A DNA stretch of 64,000 nt from Morinoia aosen (Eukaryota > Arthropoda > Malacostraca > Amphipoda > Talitridae), in the NCBI GenBank assembly GCA_030386875.1, contig CM059567.1, positions 51,754,020-51,818,019 of the forward strand. The letters are read 5' to 3'. How positions within the stretch are numbered: the first letter of the stretch is position 1; every line of letters begins with the position of its first letter. The notes below the pieces were generated by a model. The model did no database searches. It was not told the DNA's origin and was given only the letters and a program-made list of their open reading frames with translations. Below, in pieces: positions 34,275-45,690 of this stretch. The position numbers were made by a program, and so were the translations under genes.

Positions 34275-37200
34275 CAGTATGACGGCACGAACATACACTG
34301 TTTTATTTGTTTAAGCCAAGTTATGAGAACAAATTCTTTCGAATAATTCAGTATCATCGAAGTTTGAGCCGGACAAATGCTTTCGTCTGAAATATGAATG
34401 TACAATTTACTCGAGTTGAAGGACATAATATTTCAAGTTATTTAAATGCCTTGACTTTCATCAAGCGGTTTTTAAAAATTGCTCAAATATTTAATTCTTC
34501 CATTCCTGTACTTTTTGTTCTCATCCCGCATCCTAGAGTTCTCAACAAATTGCATTTAGTCCATTCTATGGCTCATGTTTCAACATTGAGGTTAAAGAAT
34601 TTATCCGAGAGGAGATTGCATCATATTTCTGAATTTCAACTACATATTATAAATCCATAATAACGATGACGTCAATCTGAGAGTTACCACTAGTTAAACG
34701 CGCGACCCGATGAGATATTTTATATTATCCACATTTCGGAAGCATCCGCTTTATTTCACACGTATTTTATGGATCACGGAAATGGGAACTAGAGTAAAAT
34801 TAAAACAAACACACGAATTACTAATGAAATAACAGAATGAAGTGGTCATCGTGTGCTATCAATCAAATTTAAACACAGTGATTAGAATAAAACGTCAGTT
34901 TCATAAAAAAACATGAGAGCCATCGAAGTGAAGTCAAAATAAGGCAGACAGAGAACCAGCAGAACAAGGAGAAACGTAAACAGCGTCGTCCACCAATGAA
35001 GTAGCAAGGGTCACTAGACGGAAGGTAATCTAAGAGTCAGTGTTGGGAAACAATAAAGGCACTCGAGGCCGACCATTTAAGCTCTGTAAACTCAATGATG
35101 AACTCCACAGTGCCGGCACAATGAACGCCCTGACCACCACTCTTTTGTAAACTACAGGGCTTTAGATGGTCACAATCGGCTACGAAATGAACTTCCAAAA
35201 GAAATATAGGGACTCTGCTTTGCCGGCTGGCAACCGTAGGATCTTCTATAAAAGTTGAAGATAAACACACGCACTCGACACGTGATGTAAGCTAAGCTAC
35301 TGCAGATAAATTTATTACTGCAAGGAAATTGAAAACGATAGAGCACGAAGTCGGTTCCAATTAAAACTATAATAGTACAGATTTTAAGCTCTTTCATGTT
35401 TTATTTCGTCATGAAACAATCGTACTCTACTAAAGCCTGAATATTGCTGCAAACCTATGATTTAATGACGAAATTGAAGTCTGCATATACTTCGTGAAAT
35501 ATAACTCGTGTTCCAAGTGTCGGCACCTTAGTCACTTGGAAAGAAGCGGGGCTCGTGTTTAAAATTGAGATTGAATTGAAGTAATTTAAAACTATTCTTA
35601 ACGCATAACAAAATAATTTTTTAAGTAGAACAGCCCAAGATCCTCAATCGTGTCTTCACAAGAGAGCAAGATGACCGACTCATACTATAGAACATTATTA
35701 AATTTTTTCTACCACTTCCTTCCTTCAGTACTCGTATGATTAGGCAAACACCCATTTTCAAACGATTAATGTAAGCAAAGAAACTGCAGTTGAGTTCGGT
35801 TGCACGTCGTAGTTCGAAGAAGAGAATGGATCAATTTTTTAGGAATTGTAATCCTGTTTCTTCGCGCCGTCCAAAGAAACAGTCACAACATTCACGTGTT
35901 AATGGGAAGACATATCAGTGAATACTGTACCAAGTAAAACTAGTCATGCTGTAATCTTATGAACACGCAAATACGGTAAAATGTTATAATTTTTTACTGC
36001 GAAAAATTAATTGCCTGTTTTCTCGAAATATGCCATGAGTACAAGTAATTATGTTGAAACGCGTGATTTTATCCCATGCACGTACTGATCACGAGGGCAA
36101 ACCTGAAAGCGAATCATTACGAACAGCGCTCTCAATATCACGCAAGCGAAGCGCTAAGTATCTGCCTAATTCTTTGAAAATATTATTCAGTTTAATTAGA
36201 ATGAACATTGCTTTCCTGAACGGGCGCAGACTATTCCCTGCATACAAGGACAATCTATGCAGTAGCCATTTAGGTGCAGCCCATACAGTTCGAACTTCTA
36301 ACACTGCTAATACATTAATTCAATAGGCAGTTCATTGCCTCCCCCCACGAGCGTGGAGGACAGAATTAAGAAAATACCTCGTAAAAATAATGAATTACTG
36401 GGAGACGATATGATCTCAAGGAGCCTGGTGACGGCGTTACAGGCCCACATTCACTAACGACTTAATAAGTCAACTTTAATTCTCCTGAGCGCAACAGCAA
36501 CTCGACGATAAGAAGCCTTTTGGGACAATAAACTAGTTGGATAGGCGATCTCGCTGCGAGCACAAGCAAAATAACGAGCGCAGACGTACAAAGACTCACA
36601 TTTGCATTCGGTTTGAGTAAGTGCGTTGGCGATTATATTCATACAGGCAGCAGGAATTCCATGCGCATTCCACGCCGAAAACAGTGCTAGAACAGGTTCA
36701 AAAAACTGAAGAGTATGCGTCTTGCAAAAACCAGCGCGCATAAATAAGGGTGAGCTCCTGCATAACGTCTGGACCAAGACGCTCTGCCCAGACTTCTTGC
36801 ACTGCTTGCCTACTGTAATCTAAATAAGTCAATATTAAAGGCAAATTTGGAGAAGTTCTCGATGAAGTATTCGGCGCTCGAGACAAGAGCTTTTTGTTCC
36901 CCACGCCCTCTCCTTCCATGGATTGTCCTCTGAAACGTCAAGAAGTCATTTCTGATATTAATTTTAAATACACTTGCGCGAAGAAGTCCCACCCTGATGG
37001 ATCTTATAATTTTTTATTCGCTTTTCACCTCTTCCAAACAAGAAACTAATGAGCCTCGAGAGAGCGTAATTAATATGTGGAATTTCACCTCTGCAGCGTG
37101 CCTTCAGAGACACATACACACGGGTCATGCCGACTGCTGTAATGATCATAATAGATTCACTACTCACTGATATTATTTCCATTCTAGCACTCGAATCCTA

Positions 37201-37594
37201 CTAGCCTACATCAATATTAATGTTGCATCAATATATGTACTCATAACGTTAAGTCAAAATTGGGTGAAAATCTTACGGGGTTTGCGTTGTAGGGCTTACT
37301 CCAAAACGCTGCCACTCACAATCGTGCACAACGCGACGTCACCGCATAGCGTCGGTACGGGCTGATCCGGTGTGTGTGTCTGTTCTTTTTGCTAAATCCA
37401 GACTATTAAACATTTCTTTACCATCATCATTAGTCGTTCTATTTTACAACTGTGTTTGTTGTAAGAACAGTTTCCCATCTCTTAACCTACGGTGATCGAA
37501 AGTGCAAATCCACTGAGTAGAGGGGTTCCCCCTGCAACCTCCCCTACAAGTCTTCTGTTTTCGTTTTGATCTCAAGCGGAACTACCTTTCCTTG
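34275..37594. other. Non-coding DNA, nothing recognised
   Basis: 3.3 kb without a recognised repeat or gene. Open frames at 34394-34660, 35037-35397, 36051-36326 (plus) and 36454-36777 (minus) are unrecognised and have the base composition of their surroundings. Confidence 0.45.
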
Positions 37595-37608
37595 ATAATG
37601 AGTGAAAT

Positions 37609-37620
37609 TATTATTATTAA

Positions 37621-37671
<51 letters not shown>
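37609..37671. repeat. (TTA)n microsatellite, about 20 units
   Basis: An ATT/TTA run with one early interruption. It lies between the left target-site duplication and the body of a family A copy, so it is probably an expanded tail of that element. Confidence 0.95.
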
Positions 37672-37674
<3 letters not shown>

Positions 37675-38018
37675 AGAAAGTTTTAGCCTCCCTTAACCAC
37701 GACAAAGATGTTCCAAGAGAGGAAAGAGGAAGGCACCATTTAGTATGGAGTTGAGGGAACGCGGAATCTATGCACAAGGTGCACAGAAACAGTAAGCTAG
37801 GAAAGAAGTTCATGAAACAAGAAAAAAGTCGAAGAAGAAAGTAGTAGGTGCTGAAAAACAGGACAGCAGTGAACCGAAAAAAGATGGTCCGTAACAAAAC
37901 AAAAACCTACTTTATTACAACAAAAAGGAAGCCTACCTAACCTTTAGCTCGGGCCCTCACATGGTTCCCCTGGGAGCGCTAATTCCCATAGATACAATAG
38001 TTGTATCCCCCTGAGGGG
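37609..38018 (-). repeat. Family A retroposon with 12/14 target-site duplication
   Basis: Flanks read ATAATGAGTGAAAT (37595-37608) and ATTATGGGTGAAAT (38019-38032). The plus-strand left end is the (TTA)n run, then 'agttttagcctcccttaacc', the short-subfamily middle 'gcacaaggtgcacagaaacag', and the full right end with 'gatacaatagttgtatc' and CCCCTGAGGGG. On the minus strand this reads as body followed by a (TAA)n 3' tail. Confidence 0.9.
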
Positions 38019-38032
38019 ATTATGGGTGAAAT

Positions 38033-39110
38033 GTCAACCTGAAATCGTAATTACCAAATAACAACAATGCTCCCCGCAGGATCAGTTTCTGAATTAAGGA
38101 TCTTTTAAGTATCATGCTATGATGTAGCTTTAATTTTTTTCGCCTAATATACAGCCATCAATATTCAAGCTAATATCTAAGTACAAAATACATCTTGAAA
38201 AAGGTATTCAGCAGGAGTAATGAAATATTCTATTAAATTATTCCATTTACGTAAATTAAAATATTGAAGGCAACCTTTAAACCCAACAGATCATAATGTT
38301 GCATTCAGGATCTTTTTAAAACGCTTTTTCAACGAGTCGCATGTTATTCACATGTTCTAATTTAAAACTCATAACCATTTCGAACGAACTGGCTCTGGTA
38401 TACTTTCCTGCCAGGGCTTGAGTTCATTTCGAATGAACTTTTACAAATCACGATTGCCTTTTACAGCAAAATTACACACACGAATAAAAAAATCACTCAG
38501 GGTCCATAGAACGAAGCACCTTGTCAAGTAAATCCCATAAATACGAAACAGAAATTCAATCCAGTCCCGTCATGTAATAAATGAATAAATTTGAGTATTT
38601 TTTCAGTGAACTCTCTACCCTGACTCGTGAAACCTCGCTGGAAAACGAACTCCGTGAAGCCAGCATCTGCTCCGAAATTTAAATGTCCGTCCGGCGGCAG
38701 CAGCTGAGGAAGCGTAGCAGCGCGTGCCGCTCCACACCTGCCTCGCTCATGTGCTATACGAAGTCCGTTGAAGCATAACGAGCTTCTTCAGCTGACGCTA
38801 AATTGAGTCTATGTACAGGGTGTCCGCCAAAAAAATAGCTGATTTAAAAATGCTCTAATTTGTAAAATTTTAGTGCTTGAAGGTTGAAGTATGTTTCACT
38901 GAAAGAGAAGGATAAAAATTTTTATTTTATTTTTGTATTTAATGTCTTACGCGAGTGATGCCACTTATTAATAACTTAGGTCCGGTGACAACCATTCAAA
39001 TAAGACAATTCAGCTACATTATAAAAACAGTTTACAAAGAATTCAAGACTGATTCAATGAACAACACATTCTTTTCTTCATATGTTAAATACATTATGAA
39101 GATAAAAATA
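38033..39110. other. Non-coding DNA, nothing recognised
   Basis: A GC-richer pocket at about 38630-38760 has no supported frame. 'acagggtgtccgcc' at 38815 resembles a generic DNA-transposon end, but no partner was found. Confidence 0.45.
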
Positions 39111-39184
39111 AAAAAGCAAGGCGAAAATCGCTACACGTAAAGTCATTTAAGCCATTTAGTGTAGCGATTTTCGCCTCGCTTTTT
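39111..39184. repeat. 26-bp inverted repeat (hairpin), 22-nt loop
   Basis: Left arm 39111-39136 and right arm 39159-39184 are complementary at 25 of 26 positions ('aaggcgaaaatcgctacac' and 'gtgtagcgattttcgcct'). An RNA of either strand would fold into a strong hairpin. It could be a small foldback element, two abutting ends or a small-RNA precursor. Confidence 0.9.
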
Positions 39185-39776
39185 ATTCTCGAGCTGAGAA
39201 GCATCAATGATGGAGATATTTTACGTTTTGAAGATGTAACAACATGACTACAATTAAATTTCCATGTCTCATTTTGTTGTGAGGGTAAATTTGTATTTGC
39301 CATGAACTCAACACAAAAATCGCAAACCATTAGCAAAGCAAAAAACGATAGAGTAAATTTTATGTTAAAAATAGTCAGCAGAATGCCATACGCGCCAAAG
39401 AAATAAGCGCATATCTGCAACAGTTTTAGGTTGTTTGCTCCAAACTTTTTGTCAGTAGAAATTTATATTCAAACAAACTTTCTTGGTTGTTACTTATATA
39501 TTTCACTTGTAAACATTGTTCTTCTTCTGTAGCTCAGATACGGTAGTTGAATAATGCGTATTACTGGCGCCATCTCTCGTTGGATATAACTTTCGTAGAT
39601 TGACAGATAATTATGGTAATATATAATCCACGAAGCAATTAGTAAATGTTTTAAGGCGAAACATTTATGGATAACACCCAATACACATGTTATCCTTTGT
39701 GCTACTAATACCCTTGCTTCACGTTAACCAGACTCCTAAACAAGGTTATGCTCGAAAAAAAATGCTCACACGTACT
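39185..39776. other. Non-coding DNA, nothing recognised
   Basis: An open frame at 39094-39420 on the minus strand overlaps the hairpin and is unrecognised. No other feature. Confidence 0.45.
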
Positions 39777-39790
39777 GTAGAACAACATGA

Positions 39791-40140
39791 TTAGATTAGT
39801 CGTTAGTTTTAGCCTCCCTACCCAGCAACAATTGCGATCCAAAGAGAGGAAGGAGGAAGGCACCATTTAGTATGGAGTTAAGGAAACGCGGAATCTACGC
39901 AGAAAGGCATAGAATCAGTTAGTTGTGAAAGAAGATTATGAAACAAGAAAAAGTTGAAGAAGAAAGTAGTAGGTGCTGAAAAACAGGACAGCAGTGAACC
40001 GAAAAAAGATGGTCCTTAACATAACAAAAACATTTTATTTCAAGAAAAAGAAGGCCTACCTAACTCTCAGCTCAGGCCCTCACATTGTCCCCCTGGGAGC
40101 GCTAGTTCCCATAGATACAATAATTGTATCCCCCTGAGGG
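39791..40140 (-). repeat. Family A retroposon, full-length reference copy with target-site duplication
   Basis: Bounded by a perfect 14-bp direct repeat, GTAGAACAACATGA (39777-39790 and 40141-40154), fixing the element at 350 bp. On the minus strand it begins CCCCTCAGGGG (hairpin), then the GATACAA/TTGTATC-type hairpin (imperfect here), a pyrimidine-rich body, and ends with 'gctaaaactaacgactaatctaa'. No A or B box, tRNA head or poly-A is visible. The duplication length points to target-primed reverse transcription. Short subfamily. The coding potential on the sense strand is a hydrophobic frame of doubtful meaning. Confidence 0.92.
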
Positions 40141-40154
40141 GTAGAACAACATGA

Positions 40155-40889
40155 ACAGAATATGAAATGTCCAACTGAAACAAGCAATAATGGTATGAAA
40201 AAGCTATTAGAGTTAAAATTTCATTTAACGATAACAGCCGGAGCTGTCGTTGTTGTCAATTGGATTGAATAGTTAAACAAAAATGCAGAGCTTTTTACGT
40301 GATGGAATGAATAACCGACAACTGACTTTTTTTCTTGGAGTAAAACCAAAACCTGTGTACAATGTCATGACCCATGGAGACGAATTGCGACAAATGCCAC
40401 TAATTTTTGCCTAGACTGGGTTATTGTTCGCATGCAGTGTTTAACAAATTTTTAAAAACGTTATGCAGAATCTTAAAAAAAGGAGAAAATCTAAATAACC
40501 AAAATGTTGAGGAGTAAATTGGTTTGCTATCGGGTAGTCAAGACAACCGGAACATGGATCGTATAATGATTTTAGGAATTTTACTTAGTCTTGATTGAAA
40601 ACGAGTAATAATTTCACTGTACCACGACTCAAGCAATTAAGAGCAAGAAACAAATAGGAAATTAGGGCGTGAAAAAAGTTTATAAAAATCAGTGGCTCCA
40701 ATTTAAAAAGAAGAAACGTGGTTAATGTGCTCCAATTTAGATTTATAAGAAATAAAATGAACTAATATACGACGAAAATATTTCAGCAGAGCGGTTCTAA
40801 TTTAGCCAAATAATACAACAGTCATGGGTTACAAAGCATAAGAATCCAGCCACTTAATATACAGAAGGGCTGACACGAATATGAAACAC
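40155..40889. other. Non-coding DNA, nothing recognised
   Basis: No gene or recognised repeat. Confidence 0.5.
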
Positions 40890-40890
40890 T

Positions 40891-41064
40891 CTTAAGAACA
40901 AAAAACAAACGGACTCAGACGAAAAAAATCATTCGAATTTTCCGACAGAAATCAAATAAAAAATAAGAAAAACCCCATCTTAAGAACAAAAAACAAACGG
41001 ACTCGGGCGAAAAAATCATTCGAATTTTCTGACAGAAATCAAATAAAATGTGAAAAATCCCCAT
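40891..41064. repeat. Two-copy 88-bp tandem duplication
   Basis: 'cttaagaacaaaaaacaaac' starts at 40891 and again at 40979. Units agree through 'gacagaaatcaaataaaa' with few differences, so the duplication looks recent. Confidence 0.9.
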
Positions 41065-41467
41065 AATCCGAACAGGGCTATGAAACAAAATGAAACACAT
41101 CAAGAAGACAATAGGTGTCTCGAGTCGATCATTAGTGAGGCACAAGACCACATCCGGCGCCGCACCGCAGGCCCCACAGCACCGGGTCCGATCAATTATG
41201 TGGAGGGCTCTTCTTTCAAGGCTCTCTACGTCCGCACCAGAGGAGACCTTGTTTCGTCACTCTACAGTCAATTAAGAATGAATCATTTGATACATTAGAA
41301 ATTGGAAAATGAAGGCACGTTGCCGACACAACTACATTTCTTTATTATAAATGAAGGCACTTTATCGATACAAGGACAGTGCTTTATTTAAAACGAGTAC
41401 AGGTTATCGACTCAAGCCGAGCGTTTTATTTTTTTGATCGTGGAAGAACTTTTTGAGTCATGCACCA
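41065..41467. other. Short spacer with a GC-richer pocket
   Basis: 41130-41250 is GC-richer and open in two frames (41050-41298, 41090-41275), but no family or splice pair is recognised. An imperfect duplication of 'gaaggcac(g/t)tt(g/a)ccga' lies at 41311-41380. Confidence 0.4.
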
Positions 41468-41841
41468 TTGATTAGTCAGTTTAAGTTACCCTTACCACAA
41501 CAAAGATGTCCAAAGAGAGAAAGGCACCATTTAGTATGGAGTTGAGAAAACGCGGAATCTATGCACAAGCTATGTTCCTATACAAGATCCCTGCGCGTAA
41601 AAACAGTAAGTTAAGGAAGAAAGTTATTGAACAGTTTAAAAGCTGAAGAAGCAAGTCAAAAGTACTGAAAAACAGAATAGCGGCGAATCGGAAAAAAAGT
41701 CTGTAACAAAATAAAAACATTTTCTTTCAACATCGAAAAACTAGACCTACATAACTCTGAGCTCGAGACGTTACATTTTCCCCATGGGAGTGCTAATTTC
41801 TATTCCTACAGATGCAATAATTGTATCTCCTCGAGGGGGGT
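41468..41841 (-). repeat. Family A retroposon, long subfamily
   Basis: Left end 'ttgattagtcagtttaagttaccc', the 'ctatgttcctatacaagatccctgcgcgtaaaaacagtaag' segment, and right end 'cagatgcaataattgtatctcctcgagggg'. Flanks 'gtcatgcacca' and 'ttcatacacag' may be a decayed target-site duplication. Confidence 0.85.
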
Positions 41842-43649
41842 AATTCATACACAGTTAAAGCACATTTGGTGTTTTAATTCATAACTTCCGTTTTGATTTC
41901 CGCCGACAATTCATAACTAGTCGACGGAGTTCCTCAGTATCAATGTAAGATCCGTGTCGCATGCCGGAACTTTTTTCCCTACAGTTTAGGTCCTTCATAA
42001 GCGTTATCAAGATAATAGAATGTGAAATATTTCATTTCCTCATCATCATCATTCTTAATGGTAATAAAAATCAACAACCTGATTTCGTCGTAAGATGTTC
42101 TGCAATAGAAACCGTGATTGAATTACTGCTTCCACACGTAATTAATATCACATCTGGAAACGCCAAATCGAAAACGGAGCATGGATGAAAAAAGATTATC
42201 ATGAACCGGATGAAAATCATAAAGAAAAACCGGGACATGCGTGGTGGCACTCTAGGAAGGAGCGCCCGAGAAAGCGGATAGGCAAATAAAAAAGCATTCG
42301 ACCGGATTTAAAAACTGACACCCAATTCAGCCTCAGAGAACCAAACCTAATAAATTTCCGTAGGGCCGTAGAGCCCGGTCAGAAACTGGAGAGATGCTCA
42401 TTGCAGGCCAATCCGCTATGGGATGATCTCTGTGAGAGAACCTATACAACCGAGTTCAAAACGTGAAATGCAATGCATTATATCGTAAAAAATGCTTTCG
42501 GATGTCCCGTCATAAAAGTGAAGAGATCCGAAGGGATGCGAGACGCTGCAATATTTGAATACACACACGAGCGTCACTCAACAAACTAATAAGTTGAGAT
42601 CACCTAAACCTCAAGCGGAAATTTTTAGGGCTGATACAAGCCAAGGGACTTATTAATGGCAATGATTTAAAATGCCGGTTATAATGAATGGTAATGATTT
42701 TCACCAATGCCTTCAATCTAAAATATTATTCGACTGATCTAAAACACAGCACTAGATTTTTACTATTGCGTACAGAATCTTTCAGATTTTTTTAAATTTA
42801 GACTAAATTTTGTTTCATTCTTTATGATTGAAAATTACTTGATAGAATTATACAATATAATACAAAACCAATATAGGTGGAAATTTACACATGAAGCTTC
42901 AACAAAACACGATATGAACACAATTCATGGCACTCGGTGTTGAAAAAACCATACCCTTGAATACAGCTTAGCTGCTTCATGAGGCATTCAAAGGTGATTT
43001 CAGGGACACTTTCTACACAACGAGTCTCCAGCAAACAACGCTATCAGAATAAGAGCAGAGTGGGTCCGTCAGGCGTTATCTGTTTGTTGTGCAGCCGCAG
43101 GTTAGAAAAGCTCTAAGCTGCGATATGACACTTCTCTTGTCGTATGAACATCAATGTATGTGTGCAAAACTATCCAATCCATCTATTTGGAATAGCTTCA
43201 GCTGCGTTATATTATTAACTCAATGTTACAGTTCAATTTGCTTAGGGTATATTGCAAATATATAATCCAATTGTGTGAAAATATCACTTGTGGTTCAAAT
43301 AACTCATAAGTCACTCAGAAGAAAACGTAAAATTTGAAAAAGTTTCCACTTTCATAACGGTCATGTTCTTCACGTAGAAATGCGCATTTCCGATCAAGTT
43401 GAAATCAGCGTAAGGAAAAAATAAAATTATACACAAAGACTGAGTTTGGGTCACAGTCAAACGATGGCCAACGTCGAAAGCAGTTTTCTAACGGAGTGCG
43501 CTAAGGGAAAATTATTTCCCTCGCAACCATCTCAATGATGAAAGAAACTTGGGTGGGAAAACGAGCTGCAGCGCCGGCAAGCTGAGACTGCGAGTGGCTC
43601 ACACAATCACACCGACAGAAATACTGATCAAATTACACCTTGATTTACG
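41842..43649. other. Non-coding DNA, nothing recognised
   Basis: One open frame at 41961-42188 is unrecognised. No repeat family was seen. Confidence 0.45.
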
Positions 43650-44009
43650 TCTCTAAATCCCAAAGAAGAGTTTAAAAGTGAGGAAAGAGGAAGATACTAT
43701 TTAGTTAGGAATTAAAGAATGAAAATACTATGCACAAAACGTTTTCTCACGCATGATCCCTAGCGTATAGAGGCAGCAAGAAAAAGGAATTGTAGAAAAA
43801 CATGACTAAAAATTGAAGAAGAAAATAATAGGAGCTGAAAAAAGACAGCAGCGACACAAAATAAGATAGTCCGTAACAAAATAAAAAAAAACTATTTTAG
43901 TAAACAAACTGAAGGCCTACCTAACTTTTTGCTCTGAGCCTTGCGAATTCCACTTGGGAGCGCTTATTAGCATAAGTACAATACAGTAGTTGTAGCCCCT
44001 GAGGGGAGA
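43650..44009 (-). repeat. Family A retroposon, long subfamily, diverged
   Basis: Keeps 'gaggaaagaggaagatactatttag', 'tttctcacgcatgatccctagcgtatagaggcag', 'ggcctacctaac', 'cttgggagcgcttat' and a terminal CCCCTGAGGGG. The left tail is lost. Confidence 0.8.
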
Positions 44010-45296
44010 CAGAAAGACGAAAACGTTTAGAAAAATTGGCATTTGAAAACTTACCTTCGACATGAGGAGCACCATGAAGCCAGTCAACCTCAGTCTGACG
44101 CGAGACGGACGCTATCAGAGTGCACCTGAGAAGCAATCACCCACTGGCGGGTGAAAGCTCATCAGATATGCAGCGCCTTTGTTCATGCAATTAATATGCT
44201 AATGAGGTCAACACTTGCAGACAGATTTCAATCTGTCAGGAAGAGGTTCATTGTTGTACCGGGAAGCGATCTCTGATCAGCTTGCACGAGTGATGCAAAA
44301 AGTGTCGTCACCCGCTGATCATGTGCTGGCCGATCTCGGTTATCGCAAGGATTCAATGGGATAAAATGATGTAACACACGTTTTACCAGCATTTTTAAAA
44401 TCTACGAAATTTCCGACGTATAGCACGGCAGCCATCTTTTGTAATGCAGAAGCTATACCCTATGCAGAGCTATAAGTTCAGAAGCTATACCTGGTATGAA
44501 AAATGCGTTCATATAACGCTGCGTACTTCAATCAATACAGCTTGCGGTAAAATAATTACGAACGTACATATTACAGAAAAGATTTTCAAGTTTCATGATA
44601 AGTATGACGAATGTTTTTCTTAGTTATTCCTCTTTAACTAATGAATTACTGCCACTGAAGAATTTGGAAAAGCATTAAGGGAGAACCGTGTATCGAAAAG
44701 TAAGAAGCGCATCGTAAAATATTGTAAAAGAAGATTACAGGAAGCTGTCTGTGTTAGAGTGAGATCTCATTAAAACAACATTTTGGGTACTACTCAGAAA
44801 GGAAAAGACAAATCACAAAGAAGAATCTGATAGATGGTTACTTCAGTTAAGTGCTCTTAATTATGCTTCCTAACTCAACTCTAAATTTCTCGAGCGAATT
44901 GGTAACGCTCTCAACAATTATTGACACTCTTAACGTATCAAAAACTATACTCTTGAAACAAATGCGTCGTAATCAATTATGGCTCATTACAACATCGATT
45001 GTTTAATGTTTTACTTACATCTGTTGTTTGATGACATACATCGATTGTTTGGTGTTCTACCTCCCTCGAATTTTTATTGTTTTCATTTACTCTATTCATA
45101 TAACCAACTTCTGATTATCACCTTTTCAGCATCGTTTTATGCCTCGAAAGTCGTACCTATTTTTCAGAAATTTTGAGCCAAATTACTTCTACAGAGAAAT
45201 TAAGGATGTCATTTGTAGTTGCTTAAATGGACCTGACACGAACTTACAGCAGGTCAGGAGAAACAAGGAATCAGACGCATCTACTGACGCTCACCA
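44010..45296. other. Non-coding DNA, nothing recognised
   Basis: A local doublet 'cagaagctatacc' occurs at about 44448 and 44479. Open frames at 43921-44136 and 44979-45176 are unrecognised. Confidence 0.4.
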
Positions 45297-45690
45297 AGTC
45301 TTAAAGTATAATAGAGGACAAATCACTTCAGCACCAAATCCAAAAATACCATGAAGGATAAATTACTTCAGCGAGAAACCCTAAAATGCAATAAAGGACA
45401 TATCACTCCAGTACCTAGTCGTATAATACGATAAAGACACATCATTTTAGCACTAAGTTGTGAAATACTCTAAAGGACCAATCCCTTGTGTCAATTCCTA
45501 AAACACAATAAAGAACAAATCTTTTTATAGAAAATCCTAAAATACAATGAAGGAGAAATCTCTTCAGTGCCAAGTCCTGATATGCAATAAAAGACAAGTA
45601 TCTTTACGATAAGTCTTAAAATATAATAAAGGGCAAATCACTTCATTGCAAGTTCTGGAATACAGTAAGTATAAATCACTCCAGTGCACC
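45297..45690. repeat. Degenerate minisatellite, ~44-bp unit, about nine copies
   Basis: A loose unit of 'aaaatacaataaaggacaaa' followed by 'tcacttcagcaccaagtcct', strongly diverged between copies. No coding frame is maintained. Confidence 0.85.

Noticed and set aside
38815..38835. DNA-transposon end ('acagggtgtccgcc')
   Set aside because: A common motif, but no inverted partner or target duplication was found nearby.
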